Position numbers and translations under genes: made by a program
Shown: piece after piece, positions 22,901-34,501 of the stretch
How positions within the stretch are numbered: the first letter of the stretch is position 1
Layout: the number at the start of each line of letters is the position of its first letter
Origin: Azadirachta indica
Taxonomy: Eukaryota > Streptophyta > Magnoliopsida > Sapindales > Meliaceae
Reading direction: 5' to 3'
Length of the DNA stretch: 64,000 bases
NCBI GenBank assembly: GCA_022749755.1
Contig: CM040443.1
Coordinates: 16,955,244 to 17,019,243, forward strand
Notes under the pieces: generated by a model
The model's database searches: none
Told to the model about the DNA's origin: nothing
Seen by the model: only the letters and a program-made list of their open reading frames with translations

Positions 22901-24400
22901 GAAGAAAAATAGGGAGTTATAATGGATGAAGAAATCAAGGCCATTAAAAGGAATGACACATGGGAACTCGCTACTCTTCTTAAAAGACATAAAGCATCAT
23001 CCTTAAATAGGTGTACAAGGTGAAGAAGAATGCAAATAGAGAAATTGAATGATACAAGGTAAGGCTAGTTGCAAAAGGCTATAGTCAAAGAGCTGGAAAT
23101 GACTATAATGAGGTATTTGCTCTTGTTGCTCAATTAGAAACTATTAGATTAATCATTTTCTTGGTATCTCAAAATAAATCCAAGATTCATCAAATCATGT
23201 AAAGTCTGCCTTTCTTAATGGAGTATTTGAAAGAGAAATCTACATCGAGTAACCATTAGGTTATGAAGTTATGAAGTAAAGGGTTATGAAGACAAAGTCT
23301 TGAAGTTAAGAAGGGTCTTTATGGGTTAAAGCAAGCACTAGGAGTATAGAATAGTCAAATAGACAAGTACTTTCAAGAGAACAATTTCATCAAAAGCCCC
23401 TACAAATATATACTTTATATCAAGAACAAAGATGAAGATGTTCTAATTGTATGCCTATAGATGGATGATTTGATCTTTACTGAAAGTAATCGAAGCATGT
23501 TTAAAGAGTTCTAGAAAGAAATGACTAAGGAGTTTAGATGACTAATAATGGATTAATGGCTTACTACATCGATATTGAAGTCAAGCAAAAGAAAGATGGA
23601 ATTTTTATCTCACAAAAAAGCTATACAAAGGAGATCCTTAAAAGATTCAAGATGGATGATTGCAAGCCGATAAGCACACTAGTAGAATATGGAGTGAAGT
23701 TGTCAATGGATGATGAAGGAGAATGAAGTTTTTAAAGGATAATGAAGGAGAAAGAGTAGATCCAACCCTTTTAAAGAGTTTGGTTGGAAGTCTATGCTAC
23801 ATAAATTGTACAAGGCCTGATATTCTCTATGCTGTTGGGTTGGCTCATCGTTAAATGGAGACTCCAAAATCACGCAGTTTAAAGTTGCAAAAAGTATTCT
23901 TCATTATCTTAAAAGTACAATTCCCTTTACTTTATTTTACTCATTTTCTAATGATTAAAAGCTTATTAGATTTAGCGATAGTTACTGGGTGGAGATACGG
24001 ATGATCGAAAAAGTATTATTGGATTCGTATTTTTCATGGTGACACTTCTTTCACTTGGATGTCCAAGAAGCAATTGGTAGTCACTCTCTCAATTTGTGAA
24101 GCTGAATATGTGGTTGCTACATCATGTATTTGCCATGCAATTTGGCTAAAAAATCTCTCGAGGGAGCTGGGATAATCACAAGAAAAGTCAAACTAAGATT
24201 TATGTTGACAACAAATTAGCCACGGCATTGGCAAAGAATCTAATGTTCCATAATTAAAGCAAACACATTGATATTCGCTACTACTATATAAGAGAATGTA
24301 TGCTAGAAAGGATGTACAAGTGGAGTACGTGAAGACAGAAAACCAAATTGCTAATATTTTTACAAGCCTTTGAATAGTAAGATATTTTGTACATTGCAAA
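22901..24400 (+). pseudogene. copia reverse transcriptase and RNase H remnant
   Basis: Recognisable pieces are AIKRNDTWEL (about 22950), LVAKGYSQRAG (about 23070), MDDLIFT (about 23462), ISQKSYTKEILKRFKMDDCKP (split here: ISQKSYTKEIL, then KRFKMDDCKP, about 23605), SLVGSLCYINCTRPDILYAV (about 23780), FTWMSKKQLVVTLS (about 24050) and CEAEYVVATS (about 24098). The catalytic YxDD is reduced to a MDD remnant after a stop. It is nonfunctional. Confidence 0.75.
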
Positions 24401-24439
24401 GACTGTTGGGAGTCACTAAATCATGCTTAAGAGGGAGGG

Positions 24440-24894
24440 TGTTGGACATTAAAGTTGATTTAGCCCAAACTATAAATTAACTTTATAAGTCAGGAATAAG
24501 AACAGTATATCCTAATTTCTAGAAATTTGTAAGGAGATATCTAGATATTTATGGAATAATAAATTTTAGATATTTGGTAATAAAAATCTAAATATTTATA
24601 AAAAATATCAAGATAATTGTAATAAATATCCAGATATTTTTAGTAAATATCTAAATATAATTATGAATAATTTTGGAAGAAAAATTTGTACCATTGGATT
24701 ATATATGTGTTAGTAGGATTCTAATCGTTAATTAAGGAGGTGCTATATTATAAATAAGGGTGAATTCTCTCATTATATGTCAAGCCAAAAAATTAAAAAT
24801 TAATAAAATTGCGAGTTTCTCCCTCCCTCCTTATCCATAATTAATTCTAGCAAATTTATGTTTTTTTGTGATCTAATCCCTCCACCTTCTAACA
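24440..24894 (+). repeat. 3' LTR of copia element 1
   Basis: A polypurine tract (AAGAGGGAGGG, 24429-24439) precedes TGTTGGA, and the LTR ends TCTAACA, giving the usual TG..CA ends with short inverted termini. A TATAAATAAGGG promoter motif lies near 24748. The length is 455 bp. The 5' partner was not found, so no target duplication can be checked. Confidence 0.75.
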
Positions 24895-25325
24895 CTTTAT
24901 CCAATGTTATTTTTAATTGGATTCCCACATATATATAAGAATTGAGGTGGTAATCAAAATTTTCAGTTTGAAAACATCTCGGTCTCAATGTTACCAAATA
25001 AAAACCGTTTATAAAATATTTTCGTGATAATCCCTTATGTTCTGTAGATGAAAATTCAATCAAAATTTCTGTAACAAGAACTTTGCGGAAATAAATTTTT
25101 TTAATTTGTTTATGTCCTTGTAACAAACAAATAATGTATTTAAGAAAAAAAGACAGAAAAAAATAAAATCACTTAAGATGTCATATATAAAATGTAATAT
25201 AAATATATATTATGTATTTCTGTAGAACACAGCATATCTTTTATGCTTTTATTTTGCTTCCATTATTCATATGACAGAATACTAGATCAAATTATTGAAC
25301 TAGAATACAATTATTTCAACTTTCA
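24895..25325. other. 3' flank of peroxidase copy 1
   Basis: A 430-bp AT-rich spacer between the LTR end and the peroxidase stop. No gene is seen; the minus-strand frame over 24800-25126 has no recognisable similarity. Confidence 0.4.
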
Positions 25326-26296
25326 TTAGTTGGTGAGGTTACAAACTCTTCTTATCTCACCTGCAGAACTAGTAAGAGGGTTGATATCTCCCATCTTGAT
25401 CATGGCTGCTGCAAAATCAGATTTGAACTTGGAAGGATTTTTACTATACTCGTCAATAATTGTATCTGTAGATCCGCCATTGAAGAGTACTTGGTCTGAG
25501 TCTAGAAGGCCTTCTTCTGAATAAGATTCTTGAAGTAATTGTTATCAAAAGAATTGGGCGTAACCAAATCAAGTGGTGCAAGATTTGCATCACCACCAGT
25601 AGCTGGACACTGACTTCTACGAATGCTAGCAAAGCCGGCATCAATAACGCTTTGATTGTTATAAATCCTATCACGGAAAGAAACGCATTGTGCTAGGCCA
25701 ATTGTATGGCATCCTGAAAGGGCAACCATCTCTCTTGCATTCAAGCCTTTGCTAGCAAATAAAGCAATAAGCCTTTCAAGACTATCCGTAAATTTAGGCA
25801 GATTGCTTTCAGCTAAGCTTCGGCTAGCTGTGGTTGAATCTCTTCTTCCAAGCTTAACAGTCCATGATGGTCCACCTACAGCAAAAGAAGCATCACGAGC
25901 AGCAACAGCAACAATATCAGCGCAAGAAACAACTCCGGGACAACTTACTTCAAGCTGAGACTTGATACTATCTATGACTTCGTATCCCCTGAGTGATCTG
26001 AAATTTTGAATTGCGTCCTTCTCACTATCAATGTTGGGCGAATCATCAAGCAAAATGGAAGCATCACAACCTTGAACAAAGCAATCATGAAAATGAAGGC
26101 GAATGAGGGATGCTGCCATTCTACGCTCTCTGAGAACAGCAGTCGAAATTGCTGCTCGGATTATATTTAGGGCATTTGGACATGACTTGTCATAGAATGT
26201 TGAGGAGAGTTCTTGTGAACCACATTGCCTCGCTATTATTGACAGCACCAACATGAAAAGAATCGTATAGCTATCATAATTTACCAGAGAAGCCAT
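25326..26296 (-). pseudogene. Class III peroxidase copy 1 (anionic, lignin-forming type), one frameshift
   Basis: The frame opens at 26296 (MASLVNYDSY) with a signal peptide (about 1-28). It carries distal RLHFHDCF (Arg66, His70), [29 protein letters not shown], and the proximal heme His197 in SGCHTIG. At residue 262 (about 25515) the run encoding IQKK lost one base compared with the expected reading, giving KKAF and a stop at 25502. Past this point the missing C-terminal part ([12 protein letters not shown]..., RRVCN) continues in the next frame to TAA at 25328-25326. No introns, although the family usually has three. Class III peroxidases are secreted heme enzymes that oxidise phenolics with H2O2 in cell walls. 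The lesion removes about 60 residues including the last cysteine. A sequencing error is an alternative. Confidence 0.88.
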
Positions 26297-26370
26297 TTTT
26301 ACTTAGCTAGACTTATTCTAAATTTTGAGAGGCCGTAGATAGCTGGAGGAGAAGCTAAAGGATTGCGTGT

Positions 26371-26378
26371 TATTTATA
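26371..26378 (-). promoter_or_regulatory. TATA box of peroxidase copy 1
   Basis: TATAAATA on the minus strand lies about 80 nt upstream of the ATG, matching the position of TATAAATAA before copy 2. The conserved spacing in both copies supports it. Confidence 0.6.
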
Positions 26379-26454
26379 GTGCATGAATGAAGGCAGCTTT
26401 TCTCTTACGTGTTAATTTATTTTTTATCCTAAAGGATTAGCTAAATGTGCTTAT

Positions 26455-26910
26455 TACTACTAATACTTTGAAAACTATTCTATACAATAATAGTTATTTA
26501 ACAAAGAATAACTAATAAATTTCTAAAATTAATTTGACAAAATATAATATATTTATCTAAAATAAATAATGATATATTTTTTAATGATACGTTAATAAAA
26601 TAATTGTATTGTAAAACTTTGTAACAATAAATATTAGTAATTATTAGAAAGTAAATAAAAATAAAAGCAAATATCATATGTTATAAATTTATTTACTTTA
26701 TAACATATATTTATAATCTAATATTAATGGTTACATTATAATTTAAATAAAATATATGCATATAAGTTAAAATATAAATAAAATTATAAAAATATATCAA
26801 TAAAAATAGATAAATTTATAATATATTAATAAGTATCATACTATTAATTTGCTATAACAATAAAATAAATATTTCAGATAGATATATTATATTTTTACCA
26901 AATTTTAGAG
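26455..26910. repeat. Partial copy of AT-rich TIR family
   Basis: It shares its interior with 29750-30110: AATAAAATAATTGTATT, TAATTATTAGAAA..AAATAAAAATAAAA, TATAAATTTATTTA(C/T)TTTATAACATAT and AAAATATAAA in order. The outer arms are weak, so it is a degenerate member. Confidence 0.5.
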
Positions 26911-28640
26911 GTTCCATAGTTCTTTCTTTTTTAAATTTTTTTCTTTTTATTATCATTATAGTAAAATAACTTAATTTTTTCTAGCCGGTTAACAGGTTTG
27001 AACCCCAAATCTCTTTTATCAATCTAAAGATTTTACCAAATAAACTAAATCTAAAGGTTTGAATGCATATTGATTTTTTATCATAGGTTTTAAATATATC
27101 TCTTTTTTCTCCTACTTTTAAACTTTTTCTCTTTCAAGCCTAAGTTAAATTCATTACTAAAAAAATGTCATGTTGCATCTTAAAAAAAAAGGGAATTCAA
27201 ATAAACTGAGGAGTTAATAAAACTTTCTTAGACATTTTAAGAAAGAACTTAAGGAATATAAATGCGAAAGAAAATAAAAAATTTTCTATTTTCAAGCTAA
27301 AAATTTGTAGAGAGAAATAATCTTTTTCAAGGTTTTTAGAGAGACTTACTAATTAAATAAAATTAAATGAGACGTGATATTTTATTTTGTACAATCTCTA
27401 ATTGGAATATAGACAAATGAAACGGGAACTTTTTTTTATTTAATTAAATTAAATACCTAATAGCAAACTTATAAATTAAACTTCAATAGTACTAAAGGTA
27501 TTATTATACAATCACCACCTGGTTATATTTATTTATTTTTATTAATTTTATATATAATCTTTTGTATCTTTAATATTATTAATTAAAATTTAATAAAACT
27601 ATTCGTACTAATTACAATTCTAAAGTGAAATAGGGTGTTTCTAACAAGATAGGGTACATGCTTTTCAGAAATGTTGGCTTTAGCTTAGCCTAACAAATTA
27701 AACCCCCTCACATGCCTATAGAGTAGGTTAGATTAAGAATATTATTTTACTTTTTACTTATTTTATGGCCTAATCCAATTGTTTAGTGGATTATTTTTTT
27801 CTATTAGTTCAATCCAATTCGTCCTACTAGCTCCGATTACACTTAATTATTACATAAGATTAGTGAACACAATTTTTGAAATTTAAAATTTTCAAAATAT
27901 TTCTTTCACGTTCTTATTTTTAAAATACTACTTTCAAAAATTTCGGGAAGTGCATTCTTAAACATTGAAAATATTACGTTAAAAATATTATTTTTGTTTT
28001 TATTTTTGAAAAATACTGATTCAAAAACAATATTACCTAACGAGTTCTAATTTTTTATGAGAAGATTTTAAATTTTTTTAATCTAATCCGATTTATTGAT
28101 TCAATAAAATTTAATAAAAATTGTATTGATTCAAATCAGACGATTGGATTGAAATAAATTTTGAATACTCCTACGTGCCAAAACGTTCTAGGCCCATAAA
28201 GAACTAGAGGAGCTTGTTAAAGAAAATTAAATGCCTATTTGGTTTAGTGATTTTAAAATCCTCCTTTAATTTTTTTTGTTGTTATTTAGTTGACATTAGA
28301 CGAAGGCTTTAAAAAATGTTTAAAAAGAATCATTTTTCTTCCATAGAAAAAAAACTCAAAATTTAAGTTTTTAGTAACAGGTTTTCTAAAGAATTTTAAA
28401 AGTTTAAATTGTTTGAATTTTTCTTATGTTTAAAAATCTTTTTATAAAACTGAAAATCTCTTCAATACGGCTGAAAACATTATAAACATGATTGAAAATG
28501 TCTTCTATACAACTTATTAAAAATTTATTTAATATAATAAAAAATTTCTTCCTTATAACGAAACAATTTTTCGTCACGACGGAAGATTTCTTCCTATCTT
28601 TTATTTTATTTTAAAGATTTTATGTCACTTTTTTTATAGA
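26911..28640. other. AT-rich intergenic sequence
   Basis: No gene is recognised. The segment 26980-27110 holds a GGTTTGAACCCC motif resembling a B-box but no tRNA fold. The remainder has no visible structure. Confidence 0.4.
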
Positions 28641-29550
28641 GGAGAATGTCTAATACCCCTTATTTTTGGTCTAATACCTCATTACCCCCTAATTTTCCTC
28701 TAATACCACACCATTCCCCCCAATTTTTGATTTCACCCTTTAATAACATAAATAGTAACCAATTAAATCATTATTAATGAACCAAACTAGTGATTTGAAC
28801 TGATTTTTTAAAATTGTAAGATAATATTACTTATTTAATTTGAACATGTGAAGTTAGTGAAGAAGATCAATACTTTAACTGCTGCATCAAACACATTTTG
28901 ATAATATAATTTTCAATTCTTAATAAATAACCCTTTTAAAAATACATATATAATAATTTCTATAACAATTAAAATTATTTTGTTATTATAAAAAAATTTA
29001 TTTTATGATCATTAGAAATTCTATATAATAAATTGAACTTAAAATTTTATTATCATTAAATTATAAATTTTTTAAAATTATTGTCATTATTTGGTTTATT
29101 TTCTTAAATATATTTTATTTAACAATTTTTTAAGAATTTTTTAAAAAATTATTAATGCTAATAATAATTTTAGAATAATCTTACTTTATAATAATTTATA
29201 TTTATTTTCTTTAATAATTATTTAAGAATAATTTTATTATTATTTAATGATAATAATAATTAGAAATTCAAATTATTATGTAAAATTTTAATGATTATAA
29301 ATTATTTGTGAATTATAAATTTTTTATTAACAAAATTAATTTTTATTTTCATAGAAATTATTATATTTGTATTATGAAAGGGTTATTAATTAAAGATTAG
29401 ATAATATATTGTCAAAGTACCTTTGATGTAGTGGTTAAGTTATTAGTGTTCTTTGTTAATTATAAATACTGCGGGTGACGATGTATTAGGTAAAAATTAA
29501 AAAGTAATAGGGTATTAGGCAAAAAAAAGAAAGAATCAGGCATTTTCCCT
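28641..29550. mobile_element. Foldback/TIR element of the AGGGAGAATGCCTGATACCC family
   Basis: The left end GGAGAATGTCTAATACCCC and the right end (read inverted) AGGGAAAATGCCTGATTC are related TIRs. Flanks TTTTATAGA and TTTTATAAT agree at 7 of 9, compatible with a Mutator-type duplication. The interior includes inverted stretches (AATTCTTAATAAATAAC on the left, GTTATTAATTAAAGATT on the right). It is noncoding. Confidence 0.55.
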
Positions 29551-29612
29551 TTTTATAATATAAAATTAGAAGCTCGTATGTAATGAAAAGGGTAAAGATT
29601 TTTTAATCCCAA

Positions 29613-30247
29613 AGGTTTGGTGTAATATCTTTATTAGCCCTAATGATTTTTAAAATATTCTTAAAAGTCTTAATTTATTAAAAAATGACAATTATATATG
29701 TATATATAAAATTATTATTTAGAAAAAATAATTATAATCTCTAAAATTTCATAAAATATAATATATTATGTGAAATACATTAATTAAATAAATAACAATA
29801 TTATTTTAACAATATATTAATAAAATAATTGTATTATAATTATATGTAAGAATATACTTCGTAATTATTAGAAATTAAATGAAAATAAAACATAAATAAA
29901 TATAAATTTATTTATTTTATAACATATTATAATAAACATTCATGATTATATTATAATTGAAACAAAATATTTGTATACATAGCTAAAATATAAAATGAAA
30001 TAAAAAAAAAAAATATCAATATTGAAAATGAATAAATATTTATATTATCAATATGCTACAAAATAATAATAATAATATTTTTTAACTAATGTATTTACAT
30101 AAATATATTACATTTTATCAAATTTTAGAAATTTACTAGTTATTTTCTTAAGTAATTATTATTATATAGGAATATAAATGTTATTTTTTAATAAATTGAG
30201 ATTTTTAAAGGTATTTTTAAAATTATTAGAATTAATAAAAATATTAG
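29613..30247. mobile_element. AT-rich TIR element with about 145-bp arms
   Basis: The left arm 29613-29765 and the right arm 30105-30247 are inverted copies: GTGTAATATCTTTATTAG.. against the reverse of CTAATAATTTTTAAAATA.. and AATTTATTAAAAAATGACA. It has no coding capacity. Confidence 0.55.
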
Positions 30248-31276
30248 CACAAAAATAACTTCCTCAAAAGAGTAGGAAAGAGAAAAAAGAAAACTTTCTT
30301 CTGGCTATAATTACAGAATGGATCTAAATTATGAGCGCATATTAACTTGAAACCTGAATTTGATTCTTTCTTCTTCTTCTCTAAATATCCTAAGTTACAT
30401 TGCCCACATTAAAGAATTAAGAATTTTTATTTCTTTATAGGTAAAAGACTATTTCTGAATTTTCACTATTTTCTCTTTTAATTTCTCAAATTTACGGTCA
30501 TTTGTATTAGTGATACATTAATTAATTTAGTATCATAACTCAACTTTTGATCTATAATCAGCGACAACTAAATGTCATGAATACGGTTGAAATTACAAAA
30601 TATGTAGTAAATATATTTTTAATCATAATAATCTTTTACACAATATCTTCACTATTTATAAATTAGTGCATTAGTTTGTAATATTTACATTATCTCATTT
30701 TAATCTAACCCATCGTAATGGAACGAAGATGGCCAATGTATATAACGATAGTACGTACTAAAAGTATAAATTATAAGATAAAACTAATGTAACACTATAG
30801 CATGATCGCTACATGGTTTATATTGTTTATTTTTTTAGTTACATTAATTTTTTACTTTTGTTCAACTAATTTGTACAACTCTTAATATTTTCTATGTATA
30901 TATATATATATATATAATTCTCAATTATTACACAAATTTTATAAAATATCAATAAGTTCATGTCCTCAAATCACTAAAACACCAAACAATTTATTAATTT
31001 GATACCCACTGGAAATTATCAGATTGCAATGAAATACATCACCAATTAAGCTAGCCACACAAAAATATATATTTTTTATGCATTCAATTTAACTATGTGT
31101 TAAGTAAATAAAAAGAATTTATCAATTGCGATCTTATAAAATAAATTTTTTATTTTTATTTTCAACCTTTAGTTATGTGATACATAAATTTATAATCTAA
31201 TACATAACTTCATATTATATATCGTGTTTTTTAATATTTTTTTTCAATTTTAGGTATCACCAACTATATAGATAAT
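30248..31276. other. AT-rich intergenic sequence
   Basis: No gene is recognised. A TA microsatellite lies at about 30897-30917. Confidence 0.4.
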
Positions 31277-32357
31277 TGTTAAAATTGGAATTAGACTTAT
31301 TTATATTAATTAGATTTAAACTTATTAAGTACTTTATTTTAGCCTATATAAAAACACTTTTATATACCTAATTTAACATTTAAGATAGATTTATTATGAT
31401 ATATCTTTTTGTTTTCTTCCTACTTTATGAGAATTCGTAATTTATGTCATTTTGTTTTAATTTATATAAAGATATTTTCATATGTTTAGCTTAACATTCA
31501 AGAAAGTTTAATATAATTTGTTTTTTTTTTAACATGGTATTAAAGTAGGTTCAATCCTAGGTTTAGAGTTCTATTAAAAAAGTTTTGCCAGCATTGATAT
31601 GTTACCCTGTAAGGAATTAAGTTATTGGGCTTGATTTAGTTTTCTACCAAGGAAAATAAAATTCTAGAAACCCTAAAACAAAAAAAAATCTAGAAATCCT
31701 ACTCCAAGCTATGGGTGTTGTTTATAGGCAATACACCGTTCATAGGTATTGTAGTAAGGATAGTGTTGAAGTGGTGGTATTGCTAGTAGATACTATAGTA
31801 CGGTTACTGTTTATAAGTATTGTATTAGGGGTATTGTTCACGGTTTCATAATATGCTGCTCGATCCTTTGTATATCCACTACTACTCACCTATGATTTGG
31901 TACTACTGCCACTAGCTAGCCTATAGTTATACTATATATTATTATTATCACTACTTACCTATAGTCGGCACTATTACTATTACTCGCCTTTAAAAGACAC
32001 TAGGGCTATTTGGTTGTCTCCTCACAACTAATTTAAGATATTATTTGATATTACTTTGGGGTTCTTTGAATTTTCTTCAACTACATTAACTTCCAAATTC
32101 AAGTTTGCTCTACTATCTTGAATTTGAGGGAATAGGTTAGAATTGAACTTATATTTATTTAGTTTCATTATTGGTTTAGTTTTATTAAAGTTTAGTTTAA
32201 ATTTAAGTATTATTAGTATTTTTTTAATTTGTTTTAGATTTCTAATTTGTGAGGATTCTTGCTTTACTTTATTTTGCCTATATAAATACACTTTCATGTA
32301 ATTAGTTTAACATTTAAGAGATATTCAATATAATATATTTTTTTATTTTCTTTAACA
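31277..32357 (+). mobile_element. Complete small LTR retrotransposon (TRIM/SMART-like), 1081 bp
   Basis: The 5' LTR 31277-31534 (TGTTA...TAACA) is followed directly by a primer binding site TGGTATTAAAGTAGG (31535-31549), a variant of the initiator tRNA-Met site TGGTATCAGAGC. A polypurine-rich GAGGGAATAGG precedes the 3' LTR 32135-32357, which shares GTTA.AATTG, TTTATTTTA/GCCTATATAAA, TTAACATTTAAGA and the final TTTAACA with the first. Flanks are ATAAT at 31272-31276 and ATAAT at 32358-32362, a perfect 5-bp target duplication. The about 600-bp interior encodes no retrotransposon protein, so it is nonautonomous. Confidence 0.8.
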
Positions 32358-34501
32358 ATAATTAAATGATCAGTAAACTTCAAGCTTGTACTAATAGTAA
32401 TATTGAAGAAAATCATTCAAAGCATCCCTTTTTATTTGGCAAGCGTATAAAAATTGATATTCCTAATATTGACATAGAGTGGGGAGTGGGTTGAATAGGC
32501 TACAACCTCGCCAACATTATTAAACAATTTTATTCTTTTATATTTTTTAAAATGTAAAAAATATCAACTAAATCTATTAAACTATAAATAAGTTAGCTTG
32601 ATGTAATTGGTTTTTAAATATATAGTTATTAAATTATAAATAGTTCTCTAAGAATTTGTTCTTAGAGATAAATTATTAAAAAAAAAAAATTAATAGTTTC
32701 ATATGTTAGGAGCTCTAACCGAACTGAATCAGTCACATTTGTATTATCATTTAATAATTAGGTCACTTTAAGTCAAGTCAAAATTACTAATTTAATGTTG
32801 TATTCATATTGAAGTAAAGGTGCAGTCAAAATATTATCACCTTAACTTATTCTATAAATATATATATATATATATATATCCATTCAGTGTTTGATGTTTT
32901 CAATTATAGAGAATAGGGGTGTTAAAAATCTAATCTGATCTCGATTTAATCTGTTTTTGGTGGATTAATGGATTGGGGTAGATTCAAAAATTTTAAAATT
33001 CACTTATAGTACGTTACATTATGAATTCATATTATCAATTCACTAAAATCTAATCCAATCTGCTAAAACTAATATAATAAATATCTTAAATAAAATATTG
33101 TTTTATAATATATAAAATAATGTAAATATATATAATTTTTTAATTTAATAATTTTTAATAAATGTATAGGAATAATCTAATATATCAATTATTTATAGTA
33201 AAAGATAAAATAAAAATAAAGCAAAAGAAGAAAGAAAAAATAGTGTAATAATTTAGTAGGTCCAATAGAATAATTATTAGAATTATAAAATAAAATAAGA
33301 TAAGAAGAAAAGAAAAAAAAAAAGAGAGAAAATACTTTGTCCTAACATAATCCTTCGTCTCTTTTCTGCTGCCGTCGCTCTTTGCAACTCTCAGTGCACT
33401 ATCCAATTTTTTTAATTATTTTCAGCAAATTCTCTATTCAACTTCCTTCATTTCACATTTAATTGATTTTCTTCCATCTAAATTTCTTAATTCACATTAA
33501 AAACCCAAACAATTCATTTAATTACTTCTAATTATCATTCAAAGGTAATTTCTTTAATATTTTATAATAAATCACTAAATGTTAGTGTAAAATTCTTATA
33601 TACGATTATGTCTAATGAGATGTTTTATTATTATTATTATTATTATTATTAACCTTTACATTATTTAATTTATATAATTATATTTGTGCTTATTAATGTT
33701 GAAATTTGTATAATATAATTTCCTTTCATATTACTAACTAACTAAATTGCCTTTTTTCTATGTTGTAAATGGCTTCTCAGTTTGATAAAGGGAAAGATTT
33801 GGTTTCTCCAACTAAAAATTTTTCAAGTGACTTGAAAGTACGCACATTTTGTTGATGATAATAATATAATGTTTTTCGGAAAACAAATTTCTTGGTTTTG
33901 TAAGCTTCTTTTGGCTTTATTAAATTTTGTATTGTTTTGTTTTTCTTCTTAATAAAGTTTCTCTAAATTTATTTTAGGAGACTAATTTAAAAAAAATCTA
34001 TATACTTATTTTTTGATATTTATTTGAATGGATATATTTCAAAATTTATGTGAAACTATATTTTAATTATATTATATACTTTTTTTTATCATCTTTGTCA
34101 ATAAAATTTAATCAATATTAAAATAAACTTTGAGATTAATTTACAAAAATTATCTATGCATTTATTTTTTGTTATTTTTTTTTGAGTAGGTATATTTTAA
34201 TATTTCTTTGAAATTTTAAATATATTATGTAATATTTTTCTTGATTATCTTTATTAATAAAATATAATTAATAATAAATCCTCATCTGTACAAACAAATG
34301 AAATTCTTCATTTGTCTAATTGAAATCATCAAAAATGTGTAAGTGCTAAAAATAGTTCCAAATAAATCACAATAATCGGACAATTGTAATTTTTCACAAA
34401 TAAAATTATTTTTTATGTTTTATCTTTAATTATTTTTAAAAAAATATTTTATATTTATAAAATAAATAAGTCTAGAAATCTCAACTTTGGAGGCATATGC
34501 A
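32358..34501. other. Intergenic sequence with hAT-like start, microsatellites and a possible exon
   Basis: At 32914 a TAGGGGTGTTAAAAATC motif resembles hAT-related MITE ends. A TA repeat lies at 32858-32879 and an ATT repeat at 33625-33650. From 33340 to 33545 there is C/T-rich leader-like sequence. At 33769 a short frame opens (MASQFDKGKDLVSP..) and remains open for about 28 codons. No family is recognised, so I treat it only as a possible gene remnant. Confidence 0.35.

Larger units (their letters stand above)
20850..24894 (+). mobile_element. Decayed Ty1/copia LTR retrotransposon, 5' end missing
   Basis: In order it has gag remnant, protease, GAG-pre-integrase, integrase, reverse transcriptase, RNase H, polypurine tract and 3' LTR, which is the Ty1/copia order. 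No 5' LTR or primer binding site was found, and the gag begins mid-domain near 20850, so the element is 5'-truncated. Many stops and frameshifts make it inactive. The 3' LTR ends about 430 bp from the stop codon of peroxidase copy 1. Confidence 0.85.

Noticed and set aside
24800..25126. 108-codon minus frame
   Set aside because: It overlaps the copia 3' LTR end and its flank, with no recognisable domain.
32028..32297. 89-codon minus frame
   Set aside because: It is the opposite strand of the TRIM-like 3' LTR and interior; Lys/Asn-rich by composition.
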